NCBI GenBank assembly: GCA_015501605.1
Contig: JADNRZ010000035.1
Coordinates: 124,001 to 188,000 of the forward strand
DNA from: Panaeolus papilionaceus
Taxonomy: Eukaryota; Basidiomycota; Agaricomycetes; Agaricales
DNA length: 64,000 bases
Direction of reading: 5' to 3'
Shown here: piece after piece, positions 27,101 to 39,206 of the stretch
How positions within the stretch are numbered: the first letter of the stretch is position 1
Layout: each line of letters starts with the position of its first letter
Made by a program: the position numbers and the translations under genes
The notes under the pieces: model-generated
The model's database searches: none
What the model was told of the DNA's origin: nothing
What the model saw: only the letters and a program-made list of their open reading frames with translations

Positions 27101-27780
27101 ATCGAGCCTCTGGATATCGAATTCGTCAACTTTGGCAGTATCGAAGTCTATAAAGTTTCAAAGTTCAAAAACACATGCGCCAGCAGAAAGAAGCTCTGAG
27201 CCGGTACCTGCGCAGCGGCCTTCTCGGGGTCGCGATCGACTGAAACACCCCAAATCTCGGCGCTAAGTTGTTGAGAAGTGATGGGTCCGGTTAATTTCAT
27301 TACATGGGCGTCTTCGAAAATGTAAATGGTATGCCACTTGACCATGCCATGATTGGATACAAGTGGTCGCCTCTCGCTATTATAATATCTCCGTATTCAA
27401 ACTGGATAAAAATCTGGCTTTGGTGACCAAGGCAATATAGATTATGACTCTGAGCCTTGCTGGTTCGATTCTTGAATTCACCAATGTGACTTTGGCTAGT
27501 TTCCTTATCTCTTCATGATCAAGCTTTAAAGTGCTGGGTCTCGGGTGTGCTATTTTGGGCTGACTCCCATTCTTCCGCAAGGATCTGTGTACATTTGCGG
27601 AAGACGAGCTCAACACCTGTAAATGTATGATCAGATGTCGTACCCCGTTGATCAGAGCGGGGTCGGAAGGATTGTCTCATCCGCTTTTCACAAGGTTGAG
27701 CAGCGCTGAATGATGACGTCCACCAGGCCGTCAAGCTTGCTCCGTGCCTTGCGGCCGTAGAGATCAACCACGATGATCGT
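24112..27780. other. Gene-poor stretch, 3.7 kb
   Basis: Unusually long stretch without a recognisable gene in a window that otherwise has one gene per 2-3 kb. Small open frames exist (minus 25018-25251, minus 25779-26009, minus 26195-26377, minus 26839-27072, minus 27519-27818), but none joins into a sensible multi-exon model or shows a motif I know. Could be relics of genes or transposable elements. I found no terminal repeats by eye. Confidence 0.45.
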
Positions 27781-27784
27781 GGTT

Positions 27785-28235
27785 CAGGTGGTGAGGGCAA
27801 GCGTCTTCGACGATACAAATGAATCGAAAAACGGTGTTCGATGCCCGTTTGTCGATCTATGATCCATCGGACATTGCCGCACTCAACGACCTCGCTCTAC
27901 TGAATACCAAAATTCATGGTAGCTTTGCGATCGTGATGGAAGGGAAAGCACTTTTCATTTGTTTTTCTAGACCCAGACAAAGGGTATAACATGTCATTGA
28001 TTGATTGACCCAGACTTACGCGTCTGACTGACCTTGTCGATTGTTGCGACATTCCAGGACAATGCTCAAAGGCTAATCCAGGGCGACACGATCGAAAAGT
28101 ACCGGGACACGAGGCGTCCAAAAATACAACTTCCTGGTCGACTCGGACGTTTCCATTGCATCTCTAAACTTATCGCGAAGTACCTTGGAAATAGCATAAA
28201 AGTGAGAAGAAGCTCCAAGTAAGGTTTGAATACCC
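27785..28235 (+). pseudogene. Possible decayed Hsp70 fragment
   Basis: On the plus strand, MNRKTVFDARLS then YDPSD (from 27819) resembles the Hsp70 signature MNPxNTVFDAKRLIGRxxDDPxV with small deletions. About 270 bases later, in the same strand and order, RPKIQLPGRLGRFH then ISKLIAKYLGNSIK resembles Hsp70's GKPKIQVxYxGExKxFxPEEIS..KMKExAExYLG. The frame between them is broken by stops. Two weak matches in the right order suggest an old gene fragment, but each alone could be chance. Confidence 0.3.
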
Positions 28236-28416
28236 TGTGTGTTTTCCAGATAAATGTAAATGAAACCCTCGAAGTTTGGCCTTCGATATCTATTGTTCGG
28301 GGAGGCAAACAATGCACTTTAAATCACGTGATACAAATGTTGTTGGATGGGAATCTTGGCGGTGCCAGAGCTGTTTCTCTCCACCATCCAGCAGGAGTTC
28401 AGCGACGTCGACGACG

Positions 28417-30390
28417 ATGAGCAGGCGTGAATCGCGTGCATCCCTGGGTGCAAGACAGAATGATGCTTTATTTGAGTTTGAAAATTGTGCGTAACGTGTA
28501 CCATTTATGTTGAACACGAGTCTGACCGGTGGCATCATCACCCATTTCACAGTTAAGAAGAAATTCTTGCTCGCCAATAAACATATCACGAAGTAAGGAA
28601 TCTATTGTTGTATTTAGAACTGTATTGATCTTCATTATAGACTTAATTCGACATTGAGCATCCGAATCGAGGAACTTAACGCTCAGATATCCATGCTGTA
28701 TGTGGAAAATCTACGGTTGCGAGCATCCGAGATCGCGCTGGCTGGCCAGCTCAAACGTGAACGTGAAAAGTCACGTAGAGTTTTAGCTGACGCAGAGGCT
28801 GCGGTGAGTCCAATTAAATGTCGTCTGTAGATGTGCCACCCTAATTTACCACTTTTTATACCCAGTCTCAAAATCTCACGAAACAACTCATTTATCTCCG
28901 CGAATCCTTTGGCATTAAAACGCCAGATGAAACGCCTCCTACTCCTCCTTCACCCCGTGCTCGAAGACTTATACTCACAAGCCCCACGTCGCCGCAATTC
29001 CCTCGAGTCTCACGCCCACCAAATATCCCAGGAATTATTGAAGACGATGAACCAGCTGCTTCGTCGGCAGATGAACAAGGAAAACTCGCCACACCACCAC
29101 GACGAAAATCGAAGACAAAACCAAGATTGTCTGCCTCAAAACTTCCATTACCCACCCGGAGCGGTTCACCTTCTCCAATGACTTCTCATTCTGTTGCAGA
29201 AGCTGATACTACACACAAATCTCGAAAGCAGATACGGAGACAGAGTGGGCTCTTGACGGTCAATACGGAAGCTCTGTCCGTGCCGCGTTCAGGAAGTCCG
29301 GCATTTGGTTCCCCTATTCGCCTCCAAGCTGGAAGAGCAGAGGAAGAAGAGGAGATGGCAGCTGTTGCCGGACAGTTAGAGGTTGAGATTGTTGAGCAGG
29401 AACCTGATGCAGAAGTAGTGATCAAGAAAGAAAAGCGGAAAGGCAAATCCAGGGAATCGGAGGAGTCTAGGGCTACCAAGCCAAAGATTAAAGAAGGTAG
29501 CGTCCCTCGCTCCGCTCTTCAGCCACTTGACAGTAACGGTATGTTCTTCCCCGTTGTAAGCTAATGACACGGGAAGCTCATCGCGCGCAGCCCTAGCAAA
29601 TGACCGAGCAGATACCGAGAAAGCTTCACCGGGACGACAATTTTTACGGCCTATATCACCACCAAGGTCTTCCAGCCCAATACAGGCGGCATCATCTGAA
29701 ACGGACGGAACAGCGTCGGGAAGAGAACGTAGGGTTCGCAAGAGCGTAAATTACGCTGAACCGAAGCTGAATACGTATGTTCACCGTGTGTTCATGTCAT
29801 TGTTGCATCACTAAATTCATTCATCTTGTAGAAAAATGCGTAAACCTGACCCTCCCCAAGGGTCTGAACCAACGCGGAAGAAGCGAGCATCGGCGGCGGC
29901 TGTAATGACCACGAGCTCCTACAAGTCTTCAGGTGGTTTTGACGGTGCTGATGACATTCTTGAATCAGAACCACGCTCTTCGCTTGAAGCCACCTCCTCT
30001 GCCCTACCACTTAAAGGGGCCAGCGGTAATTACATCAACCCAGAACACTTCCCTATGCCAGTCCCCCGCCCTGGTGCGGCGGCGGCCTTATATTCGCCAG
30101 GGCCACCGGCTAAATCGAGTGCATCAACAGCTGCCTCAGTTGTCTCAACCTCTACCGCAGCATCATCGTCGTCCAGTACGTCAGTCAAGCGGAAGAAATC
30201 ACGCCCACTATTTAGTGATGACGATAGCGATGGGGCGGAGGCTGACGAAGAGTTCATTACTGGCGGGAAACTCTCAAGCAACAGCTGGGTGAACTCGGAG
30301 GGCAGACGCAAAGCTCTGCCTAAACGTAGTGCAGCGGCGGCTGCCGTCGCTGCCATTGAAGATATCAGGCGGCATAGTCTGGCTATGTGA
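28417..30390 (+). CDS. SGO1: Shugoshin, centromeric cohesion protector
   Basis: Protects centromeric cohesin from separase by recruiting the PP2A phosphatase. Both defining ends are present. N-terminal coiled coil: FLLANKHITKLNSTLSIRIE, then ELNAQISMLYVENLRLR, with the heptad and N-L-x-L-R pattern of the Sgo coiled-coil domain. C-terminal basic SGO motif: RRVRKSVNYAEPKLNTKMRK, split by an intron (exon ends at 29776, resumes at 29833). Between them is a long Ser/Pro-rich disordered region, with TPPTPPSPRARR, SGSPAFGSP and an acidic Glu run. About 540 residues in six or seven exons, with stop at 30388-30390. Start at 28417 (MSRRESRASLGARQ) fits the short Arg-rich leader seen in fungal shugoshins. 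The tail after the SGO motif is Ala/Ser-rich. Confidence 0.92.
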
Positions 30391-31543
30391 GAGACTAGCA
30401 CGCCGCCTTGAATCGTTTTTTTTTTTTTTTACTTCTGATCCACGGTCTCCTGTAATTTCATTCTCTACCTTCATTATTTCCTCTCTTCTCTCTGTCCATG
30501 TGTAATTGCCCTGCTCCTGGATTCATTCACTGCCACATCTTTTTTTCTTTTCTTTTGTTTACGAAGCTGCAATGCCCTGGAAACGATACGACAACGAAAC
30601 TTTCTATGCCATCTCATTACTCAGAATTTAATTTAAAGCTATGAGCAAAGGCAAAGGCCTACATGGCCCATTTCCCCCCTATCTTTGCCCTGCCTTTCCC
30701 TTGACCGATCTTCTCATTTCATGCTCACTCATTCGCACACTGTATCCCACGACCAACGACCCCCCATCTCTCTCCACCACCTGCATCTCGCCTGACCTCC
30801 CCTTTTATATTCAACCCTTCTTCATTCATCCTGTTCATATCTTCTTTCGGAACATCTTCCATTCCGTATTCGTCGTCGTTTATCGTTATCCACGACACGA
30901 CCTGTTGTTATATTTCTTAAGCTACTTATTTTACATTCACAAGTTGCATCCCCGTCGTCTGGATTGCGACCTTTTTATCTGACGTTTCTTGGCGTCTTTA
31001 TTTTCTCGACGATTGTTGTGTCCCTCACTTATCCCCACCCTCTTTCGCCACCCTAGATGGTGCGTACAAGAGGGGAGGGACAAACAATGCTATAATTTCA
31101 CCTGTTCCCTGTTGTTTTCCGTCACGCATGCACGCATATTCATCTGCATCTTTCTTCACTTTTCTTTTCACACTTACATTGCTAGCCTCAACTTGTTTCT
31201 GTGTTGTCGCTTTTTTTCTGTCGGGTTCGCCTGCTTTCTTGGTTGATCCCATATTTTCATGCTTTCTCTATTTTTCTTTCGTCACCGGGAGACAAATTTA
31301 ATTCAAGTAGAAGTACTCAGTTGTATATTATTAAGTATGCATCCCTTGGTTCTTTCTCTCTTTCATTTAGCTGGATTCCGGAATCATACTGACGGCCTTG
31401 AGGACTCATTTCAAGGTATAAATATTCTGCATAGACACTAACTAACAAGCAAGAAAACACCTACAGGATAATACATACTATACACTACTTACAATGAGCA
31501 TCCGGGATAGATAACCAAGTACAAACATAAGTCAGCATACCCC
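30391..31543. other. Pyrimidine-rich convergent intergenic region
   Basis: Lies between shugoshin (plus) and the unknown gene (minus), whose 3' ends face each other. From about 30470 to 31310 the plus strand is strongly C/T-rich, unlike other spacers here. A T15 run is at 30416-30430. Open frames such as plus 30641-30982 are biased by composition and do not look like protein. Confidence 0.5.
30416..30430 (+). repeat. T15 homopolymer
   Basis: Fifteen T in the 3' flank of the shugoshin gene, about 26 bases after its stop codon. Confidence 0.8.
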
Positions 31544-33801
31544 CTATGGGCTATCCTCCATCCCACCACCAGCAGCCGCACCTTCTCTCTCCTCCGTCTC
31601 AGGCGAAGGGTCCTTCAACCATCCCTCATAATCCACATCCTTCTCCAAAAGCTTATCCACCTGATCCACCTGTTTCGCAATATTCGACTGCAACTGCGAA
31701 TTATACTGGAATGACCGGTGCTTATACACACTCGCCCAGCTATCCATTGAATTCGCGGGCAAATTGTTGTTGTTGTTCTGGCTCTCACTCGATTTGTTGA
31801 ATCTGTATGCATACCGAGAGGAAGGTGCGGGGCCTTTGGATGATGTTGAGCCTTGGGAAGATCGGAATGGGAATGAGCCGCCTAGGAAACTGAGGGATTG
31901 GTCCCCGGCAGCGCCAGGGGACCCATGGAGGGCCGAGAAAGGCCCATATTGGTTCTGCGTCGACGTAGCTTGGGGGTTGAAGCTGAACCCGGATGGGTTA
32001 AAGCTGAAAGTGCCGACGATAGGGGACGAGTCAGGGGGAGGCGAGTTGGGGATGTCGTCCTCGTCTTCTTCATCCGAGTCGGCAATAGATGAGAGGGATT
32101 TGGTTGGTGACAAATCGACCGCTTTGGTTGCCAGTAGGAGGTCAATGTCGTCTGGAGCAGGCTGAAGATCATTGGGACCAAGCATATATGGGTTTTCTTC
32201 GTCGATGACAACAGGGGCTGGGAGCGAGTCCAGAACCTGACCTGGAGGGATCGATGGGTATGTCCCTTGGTCCTTCGCCGCATTTTCGTCGTAATTGTTG
32301 AACGAATTGACGTCAGGGACAAATTCCCTCTCTTTACCTTTACTCGAAGACTTCGTAACCAATGCAGGAGCAGCCTTGGGAGTGAGCCGCGTGGATTTCC
32401 TGCCATCTTTGTTCTTCCTACCACTTGCAAGCAGTTCTGTGAGTGTAGGCAGCGCTTTACTCTTCTTCGTAGGAGTGGTAGGTGGTACTGGTACTGGTAC
32501 TGGACCAGCAAAGAGTGGGTTGGTTGGACAGGCAATGAAACGCGGCGATGGTGATGGTTCAAGCTGCTGAGAACCAGAAGTCTGAGCGACCTGGGCTTCT
32601 GGAGTCTTGGGACGAGTAGAAGCTGCAACGTGCGGAGAATGCACCGTACGTGCTCTCTTTTGAGCTTGGACTTCTTCAAGCTCAAGAATACGCTTGTTAT
32701 TGACGTTGATATTGGAGGTTGAAAAGGTTTGATTGGGTCGGACGGGAGTTTGTGGTAGAGGTATCGCAGGTAGGGACTGGGAGTTTTGAAGAGGAGCCGC
32801 CTTAGGGTTGGAATCTGAGGAAGCGGGTGGAGGCGGTGTCGTTTGGCGTTCAGGAAGAGACGGTGTCGCAAGGATGAAGGAATTTTGGAGAGGGTTTGAT
32901 TGTCGTGATCTGGGTTTAGCGGTTGTGGCACCTGGCACAGGCTTAGGCGTTGATGTGATAATCTGGGATGTGGAGAAAGATGGTGCAGGGAGGCTCTGTG
33001 AAGGGATCCTAAGTAAAATCAATATTGTCTGACAGAACAAGAATCTCACAGGTTCGGGCAATTGATTGATTTTGTTCTGCAAACAGACGGTTAGATTGAG
33101 AATATTGGCATTTGAATGCAACTTACAGATTTCGAAGAGGGTTTGGCATTGCTACTAAGAGGTGGGCCCATTGATCCCTTGCGAGCACTCTTCTGCGAAG
33201 CGGTAGGTCCTGAAGGCTTGCCCTTGACAGCTGTTTTGTTGGTTCGCTTGACCACAGAGAATCCCAAAGGAGTCGGTGCGTCCAGAGGGTCGATTGGGGT
33301 CGACACAAGTGATACTGGGACTTTGGGTGGTGGTTCTTGAGACTTCGGAGGTTGCGACGATGTTGCCGACAGTGGGTCGACGGGTTCAACCACAGTCGTA
33401 GATACTTCGACTTGTCGATTCCACGTCTTTACTTTGTCCACCATCGAAGCTCGTTTCTCCCATTGAGCCCATTCCTGTTCCGAGTCTGCATTTATCCACT
33501 TAAGCTCCTTGTGCTCTTCCGGGGCCTTCAGATCCGTGCGCGTTCCAGTCCAGTGTTGATGTTTCCCGCTTGTCACACTCAACCTCAGCACGCGAGACAT
33601 CACCGCCCACTGCCCATCCGATGGATTTCCATTTGTAATGCTGTATACCTCCTTGACCCGCTGCTTGTATTGAGCAATCCGATCTTCATTGGGTTCGTTG
33701 TCTCCGTGAGGCGGCGATGCCGGCACTTCAACAATCTCAGAGACCATAGCTGCCCGCTTGCGAGCAATATCCCCTACATATGTCGCCAGTGTAGAGCTCA
33801 T
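31544..33801 (-). CDS. Large disordered protein of unknown function
   Basis: About 700 residues in three exons. The start at 33801 (MSSTLATYVGDIARKRAAMV) is preferred over an ATG 36 bases upstream because the extra residues look like leader. The N-terminal 150 residues may fold: EDRIAQYKQRVKEVYSITNG, WAVMSRVLRLSV, and a WINADSEQEWAQWEKRASM block, the last probably helical. The rest is low complexity: Pro/Thr/Ser-rich with basic patches, one acidic patch with DSDEEDEDDIPNSPPPDSSP, then an Asn/Ser-rich part. The C-terminus has a short helical motif (QSNIAKQVDQVDKLLEKDVD, then YEGWLKDPSPE). No signal peptide or membrane helix. I do not recognise the family; a nuclear scaffold or regulator would fit the composition, but that is inference. 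Confidence 0.75.
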
Positions 33802-34865
33802 AGTTTCGTTGTACTGTATGGTTAGACGCAAAAGCAAGAAGAGGACATCCGCCAGCCCAGCCGACTTAAATTGAGCAAGAGTGAGTCTGAATCAGAACAA
33901 TGAATTCGTGGGACGAGCATGCGCTTCAATTTGCGTGACATCAATTACGAACATCACATTTCATGTGAAATGTGACAGTCACGATACATAGGGGTCGTGG
34001 TGTTTGGCTTTGCTTAGAGGCAAGGTCATCGACTTATGAATTGCAATGCATGATGTCCCTCTTATCCTCAACCAGCATTTATTTACCAAGTACAGCCCTT
34101 GCACTGAATGACACGAGGTCACAACCCATGGTTCTCGTGGGTTTAGCGGTATATCAGGAGATCTAGACTTTCAGTTTTGGGCTGGCCCCATGGCGGAACT
34201 CGTCAAGGAATCACTTGCCTTACTTGTGGCAACTGCATATCATCTGGCATTAAACTGCTTCAGCGTCTCGTACTGGTAATGTGGTGACGAAGACTGGCGG
34301 CATCTCAGGTAGAGCATGAATCATAATATTACGAAGGCGTGTGCTTTATCTGACACACGATGACGTTGGGTATGTTCTTCGATTAAGCCTTCGCTGCGCT
34401 TGTCCGTATATAAACTTACTGTCAGTTAAGATTGCGGTTTTAGAGCGATCTAGCACTCGACCAGAGTATTTTGTGAAAGCCAGTATAAACCAGGTAATTG
34501 GTCTACAAATGAGTTTTCCGAGACCAGCAGAAGCTTGATGTTGGATAATGAGGCGAGGGAACACCTGGGTTTATTCGGTCTTTTGGTGCCGTATGTCGGA
34601 CGTGCCGATTAGCTGTATTATTGGACACAGTGCAGCGAAGATAGCCCTGAAGTCATTCAGTAGGTCATTTGACCCACAATCGTCCCATCCAATCAAGAGC
34701 GCTTATCTTTATCGATGCTTCCCATAACCGGCTACAGCCGTCCACTTATATAAATGCCAGATGGGTCGGCTCCATTCCTTCCCTCACCCCACGACAAGCC
34801 GCCCAATCGTTGCGCATTCGCTCATTTCTGTACCTTTAGTTGCTGACTGCTGATATAACCACGAC
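33802..34865. other. Divergent promoter region before Argonaute
   Basis: About 1.1 kb between two genes that start in opposite directions. Holds the Argonaute TATA box near its right end. Small open frames inside (34341-34564, both strands) have no recognisable content. Confidence 0.5.
34747..34754 (+). promoter_or_regulatory. TATA box of the Argonaute gene
   Basis: TATATAAA about 110 bases before the ATG at 34866, followed by a C/T-rich leader. Good match to a core promoter. Confidence 0.55.
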
Positions 34866-37800
34866 ATGCCTCCACGACCCGCAGCTGACCGCCCTGCTCC
34901 CGGTAACGCAGGACAACCTCCTGCTAACCGGGGTCGGGGCGGTCGAGGTGCGAATCGAGGAGCCACGCGAGGAGATAATCCTAGCACAGCAGGTGAGCAA
35001 AATTTAAGGGCTGTATATAGTCGTTTTACCTGAATTATCATTTTCCCCCCTTCCATCATTTGTTGGATGTACGGTCAGGCGGTCGGGTTGCGCCAGCGCG
35101 CGCCCACCATTCTCGAGGGGCAGGGCCTTCTAGGAATACAGGGCAGGCACCTCCAACCACACCTCGCGGTGCGGGACCAACATCATCAATCGCAACCATA
35201 TCGCCCGATGCCACTTCGACCGGCATCATACGAAACCCAACTCTTCCAGACAGGTCCATGTTCACCATTGGAAAGATTCGTCCAAACTATGGAACAGTAG
35301 GCAGAGCAAGGACTGTCCTCACAAACTCCTTTGAGATGACGATCTCAGGAGGGGATATTTACCACTACACTGGTGAATTTAACGCCACAATTTCTTATTA
35401 CCAATTTCTGACCTATTCATCCTCTCAAACTATGTCGCCCATCATCAGTTGGTAAGTAGTGAGGCATGATAATGTCATTATATCGCTAAACGCCGCTCAG
35501 ACATTACTCCCGAAACCACTGGATCGAAACAGAACATCGCTGTGATCAAGGAGCTTCAGCTTCAAAATCCGACAATCTTTACCCCAAATGTCGTTTATGA
35601 CGGCCAGAAACAGGCATTCGCTGCGAGGCAGCTCCCCCTCGGGAACGACAATTCTGCAAGGGTACGCACACACACATTTTATCTCATGCAAGCTTTCTCC
35701 GTTCAACTGACATCGGTATCTACCTATGCAGTTTGTGACGAACCTTTCGCCCAGAAAGGTTTACACTGTCGTCATGAAACAAGTCCAAGTCATCAACACC
35801 GAGTGGGCTTTATTCGTTCTCGGACTCGATGGCTGAACATAACTGACTGCGTTCTCGCCAGGATACTGAGGCAATATGTGAATAAGCAATGTGCTTGGAG
35901 TAACGAAGTCCAAACTGCGATTATGGTGCGTATAAATTCCATTCGCTGTCTTTCTCTCGTCTCATGGAAGCTTTGTGTCAGGCATTGGATATCGTCATTC
36001 GTATGGAGCCCAACTCCAAATATCCCTATCGCAAGAAAGCCTTTTACATGCCCAATGAGCGTTTGTACATCGGCTCGGGTATCGAACTCTGGAGAGGAAT
36101 CTTTCAGTCTGTACGTCCTGTGATGAGTCGGATTGTCGTCAACACCGACCTGGCCACCGGCGCGATGTTCGAGGAAGGCCCTCTTATTCGACTCGCTTTT
36201 CAGTGCCTTGGAGGAGATAAGTCCCAGATGGGCAACCGTCAAGAGGTAATACGTCTTCTATCAGCAAGGGCGTTGTCGTCCAACAGAAGGAACCTGAGGA
36301 AATTGAAGGACTTCCTCGTCGGTGTTCGCATCTCCACACAATCTACCCCGAACAAGATACGTGCAATCAAGGATGTTATCACCCGGACTGCCGGCGAATA
36401 CATGTTCAAGAATCGCGAAGAAGAACAGATTTCGGTCGAGACTTACTTCCGATCCTTGAATATCACCTTACATTATCCGGAGCTTATTTGCGTCGTGGTA
36501 AGTTGTCACTTCCTTTGTATAAGTGCATTGAACACATGCGCCATATTAGGTCGGGAAAGACGCAGTCATCCCGATAGAGTCCGCTTATGTCCCTCGGGGT
36601 CAGATTGTCCGACCGGACAAAATCCCGGAAAGCCTCGTTCCCAAGGTTTTGGACTTTTCGACCAAACTCCCTGTCTCTAAACTCGACAGCATCAAGAAGG
36701 GCATTGAAGTGAGTACTTCTTATCTTATTTGCCCCATCTTTATTTATTTATTTTCTTTTCCATTGCAGAACATACAGCACGGACAATCCGACTACGTCCG
36801 CCAATTCGGATTGACTATCAACACCGATCCTCTCCAGGTCCAGACACGGGTCCTCAATGCTCCAAAACTTCGCTACAGTGATACCTCTCGGCAACCCGAA
36901 GTGGTAAGTACCTCTACACTGTTACATGTATTTGTTGTACATGCCTAATTATCGACCTCAAGGCACCAAAACAAGGCGCCTGGAACATGTGTGTAACGTC
37001 GTCTCACACCTCTATCGCCCAGCTCATTGCATTTTTTTTAGGGTGGATAAGAAGTTTTTCCAGCCCGGGAGAATCACCAGATGGGTCATCGTCGTTTTCG
37101 AGCATACCCGATTTAGGGCAGATGATGTCCCGAGTTTGATTTCATCGTTTGAGAAGGCTTGCGCGGGCGTTGGTATGTTGAAAGGCTTTGTCGACTGGGA
37201 CTATGTCCTAATAAAAATTTGTTTTGGAATTTAGGTATTGAGGTCGCTAACAAGGGTGCTTTGGTTACTCGAGGCAACCCACAAGGAAACATCGGCAACG
37301 TATGTACGATTTTATACAGTCCGAATTGTCTCTTACGCTTTCACAGATCCTCCTTGAGGCAGGACAAGAATGCATGCAGAAATTTAACGAACCGCCTAAC
37401 CTCATCGTCGTGATTCTCCCAGAGACTGCAGCGGATATTTATACCGCCGTCAAACAGTGAGTCATACACAAACAGTGCCGAGACGATATTTGCTCATTTA
37501 AATCTACATCAATCAGCTTTGGGGACGTCAACGTGGGTACATTTCATGGAATGAGGCTATCTAACCGCTTAATTTTATTTTGTGCAGTTCGGGGTTGCGA
37601 CCCAGTGCCTCAAGGCGCAGAAGTGCAGAGGTGCTAAGGAGCAATATTGGAACAACGTCATGCTGAAGTTCGTCTCTCTTGAACATGTTCTGAACATTGC
37701 TAACTCGTGCGCGTGTCCAGGGTTAATGGGAAACTGGGCGGCATCAACGTCATCCCAAACCCTGCAGATGTGCCAGCTTTGATTGACCGACACAACCCCA

Positions 37801-39206
37801 CTATTGTCATGGGCGCCGATGTCATTCATCCACCACCGGGCGCACAGGAGAGGCCGTCGTTTACAGCTCTAGTGGCGAATGTCGATCAGCATACGTCGAA
37901 GTACGTTACCACCACGAGGGTCCAAAAGAGCAATGTCGAGACTATCACAGATATGAAGGAAATGAGCCGTGTATGTGATGATTTTCTGCGTCACTTTTGT
38001 TCGTGGTCTGATGCGGTTTTTTTTTGCAGCATCTCCTGAAAATCTATATGTCATACCGGAGGCATGTGGAGAAACAAGATAGGAACAATCTTGCTCCGAA
38101 ACGACTGATCTTTTACCGCGATGGTGTCTCTGAGGGTCAATTCAGGGAGGTGCTCGACGAAGGTATGCCTCCTTGCTTGATGAAATTCCTGATAAATGCT
38201 GACATGCGCTGAACAGAGCTTGCGATGTTAAAAGGTATATCATTAGCGGTATTAATCCTGTTCGCTCTCATTGACTTCATCGTCAGCGGCCTGCGAAGAA
38301 TTAAAGATCAACCCAACGATCACATATATCATCTCCGCAAAGCGGCACCATAACCAGTAAGAAGGTTTCTCTATTATATTTCTTGCATACTGACATGCGC
38401 ATTTTTAGACTGTTCGCGACTGAGCAGGCGCACACGGACAGGAGTCAGAACTGCGAGGCTGGCACGGTTACCGACCGCGAAATATCCCATCCTTTGGAAT
38501 TCGACTTTATTCTCCAGAGCCATGCTGGGATCAAAGGAACCAGTCGGCCTTGTCACTACAACGTATGTTTCCTTTATCATTCCGCTCTTCGACATCTTAC
38601 TAAATGCTCGTGGTTCTACTTATGCAGGTGATATACGATGTAAGATTTTTCAAACAATTTCAATTTTACATCGGGTGTTTTACTGATCAACTTGACCTTG
38701 TGTACGCGCAGGATTTTGGGTTCAAGTACGTCTTTCTACATTTCTCTTTGGCGTTTTTGTGGTGCTCATCGAGATCGTGAAGTGCCGATGCTATTCAAGC
38801 GCTCACTTACGCCCTTTGTCACGTATACGCGCCATCTACAAGGGCTGTGTCCATTCCCGCTCCAGTTTATTGTAAGTTATTTCGTTTAGTTGGATAGGAT
38901 GCCGCCATCATCTGATCTATTATTTCGTAGATGCTGATCGCGTCTGTGCTCGAGCAAAGCACCATTACGACCCCAATGCACACGGTCCGTATGCTTCGTC
39001 AGACGCAAGCACGCAGGCTTCGGGCGGGACGAGGACCTATTCGATCTCGGATTACCAGGCTGGCTTTAAGCCTCTTCACGCTAATCAACAGCAATTGATG
39101 TACTTTTTGGTGAGTTTATCAAACTTTAGCTATCGCTATCTACTTCTAGGCTTTCCCGTTTTTCTTTCACTGCCTACAGGCTACATTGCTAACACTCTTT
39201 TAGTGA
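34866..39206 (+). CDS. Argonaute, RNA-guided silencing protein
   Basis: Binds small RNAs and cuts or represses matching transcripts. About 950 residues in roughly 20 exons. Order: Arg/Gly-rich N-terminus ([15 protein letters not shown]), N domain ([20 protein letters not shown]), linker with [20 protein letters not shown], a PAZ-region exon with [15 protein letters not shown] ([32 protein letters not shown]) and PIWI. PIWI catalytic residues look complete: Asp in [10 protein letters not shown], the Glu finger in SNVETITDM, Asp in [10 protein letters not shown], His in [11 protein letters not shown]. The guide-loading block [20 protein letters not shown] and [18 protein letters not shown] is also present. 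The protein ends QQQLMYFL, with the stop (39204-39206) in a separate last exon after an intron, typical of the family. Start at 34866 ([13 protein letters not shown]) begins the Gly/Arg stretch. Confidence 0.93.

Noticed and set aside
29186..29479. 97-codon minus-strand Ser-rich frame
   Set aside because: Antisense to the shugoshin coding exon, whose N- and C-terminal motifs fix the true strand.
31882..32931. 349-codon frame overlapping the unknown disordered protein
   Set aside because: Same strand, shifted frame, highly Pro/Arg-biased; the 525-codon frame continues to a normal stop and joins upstream exons.
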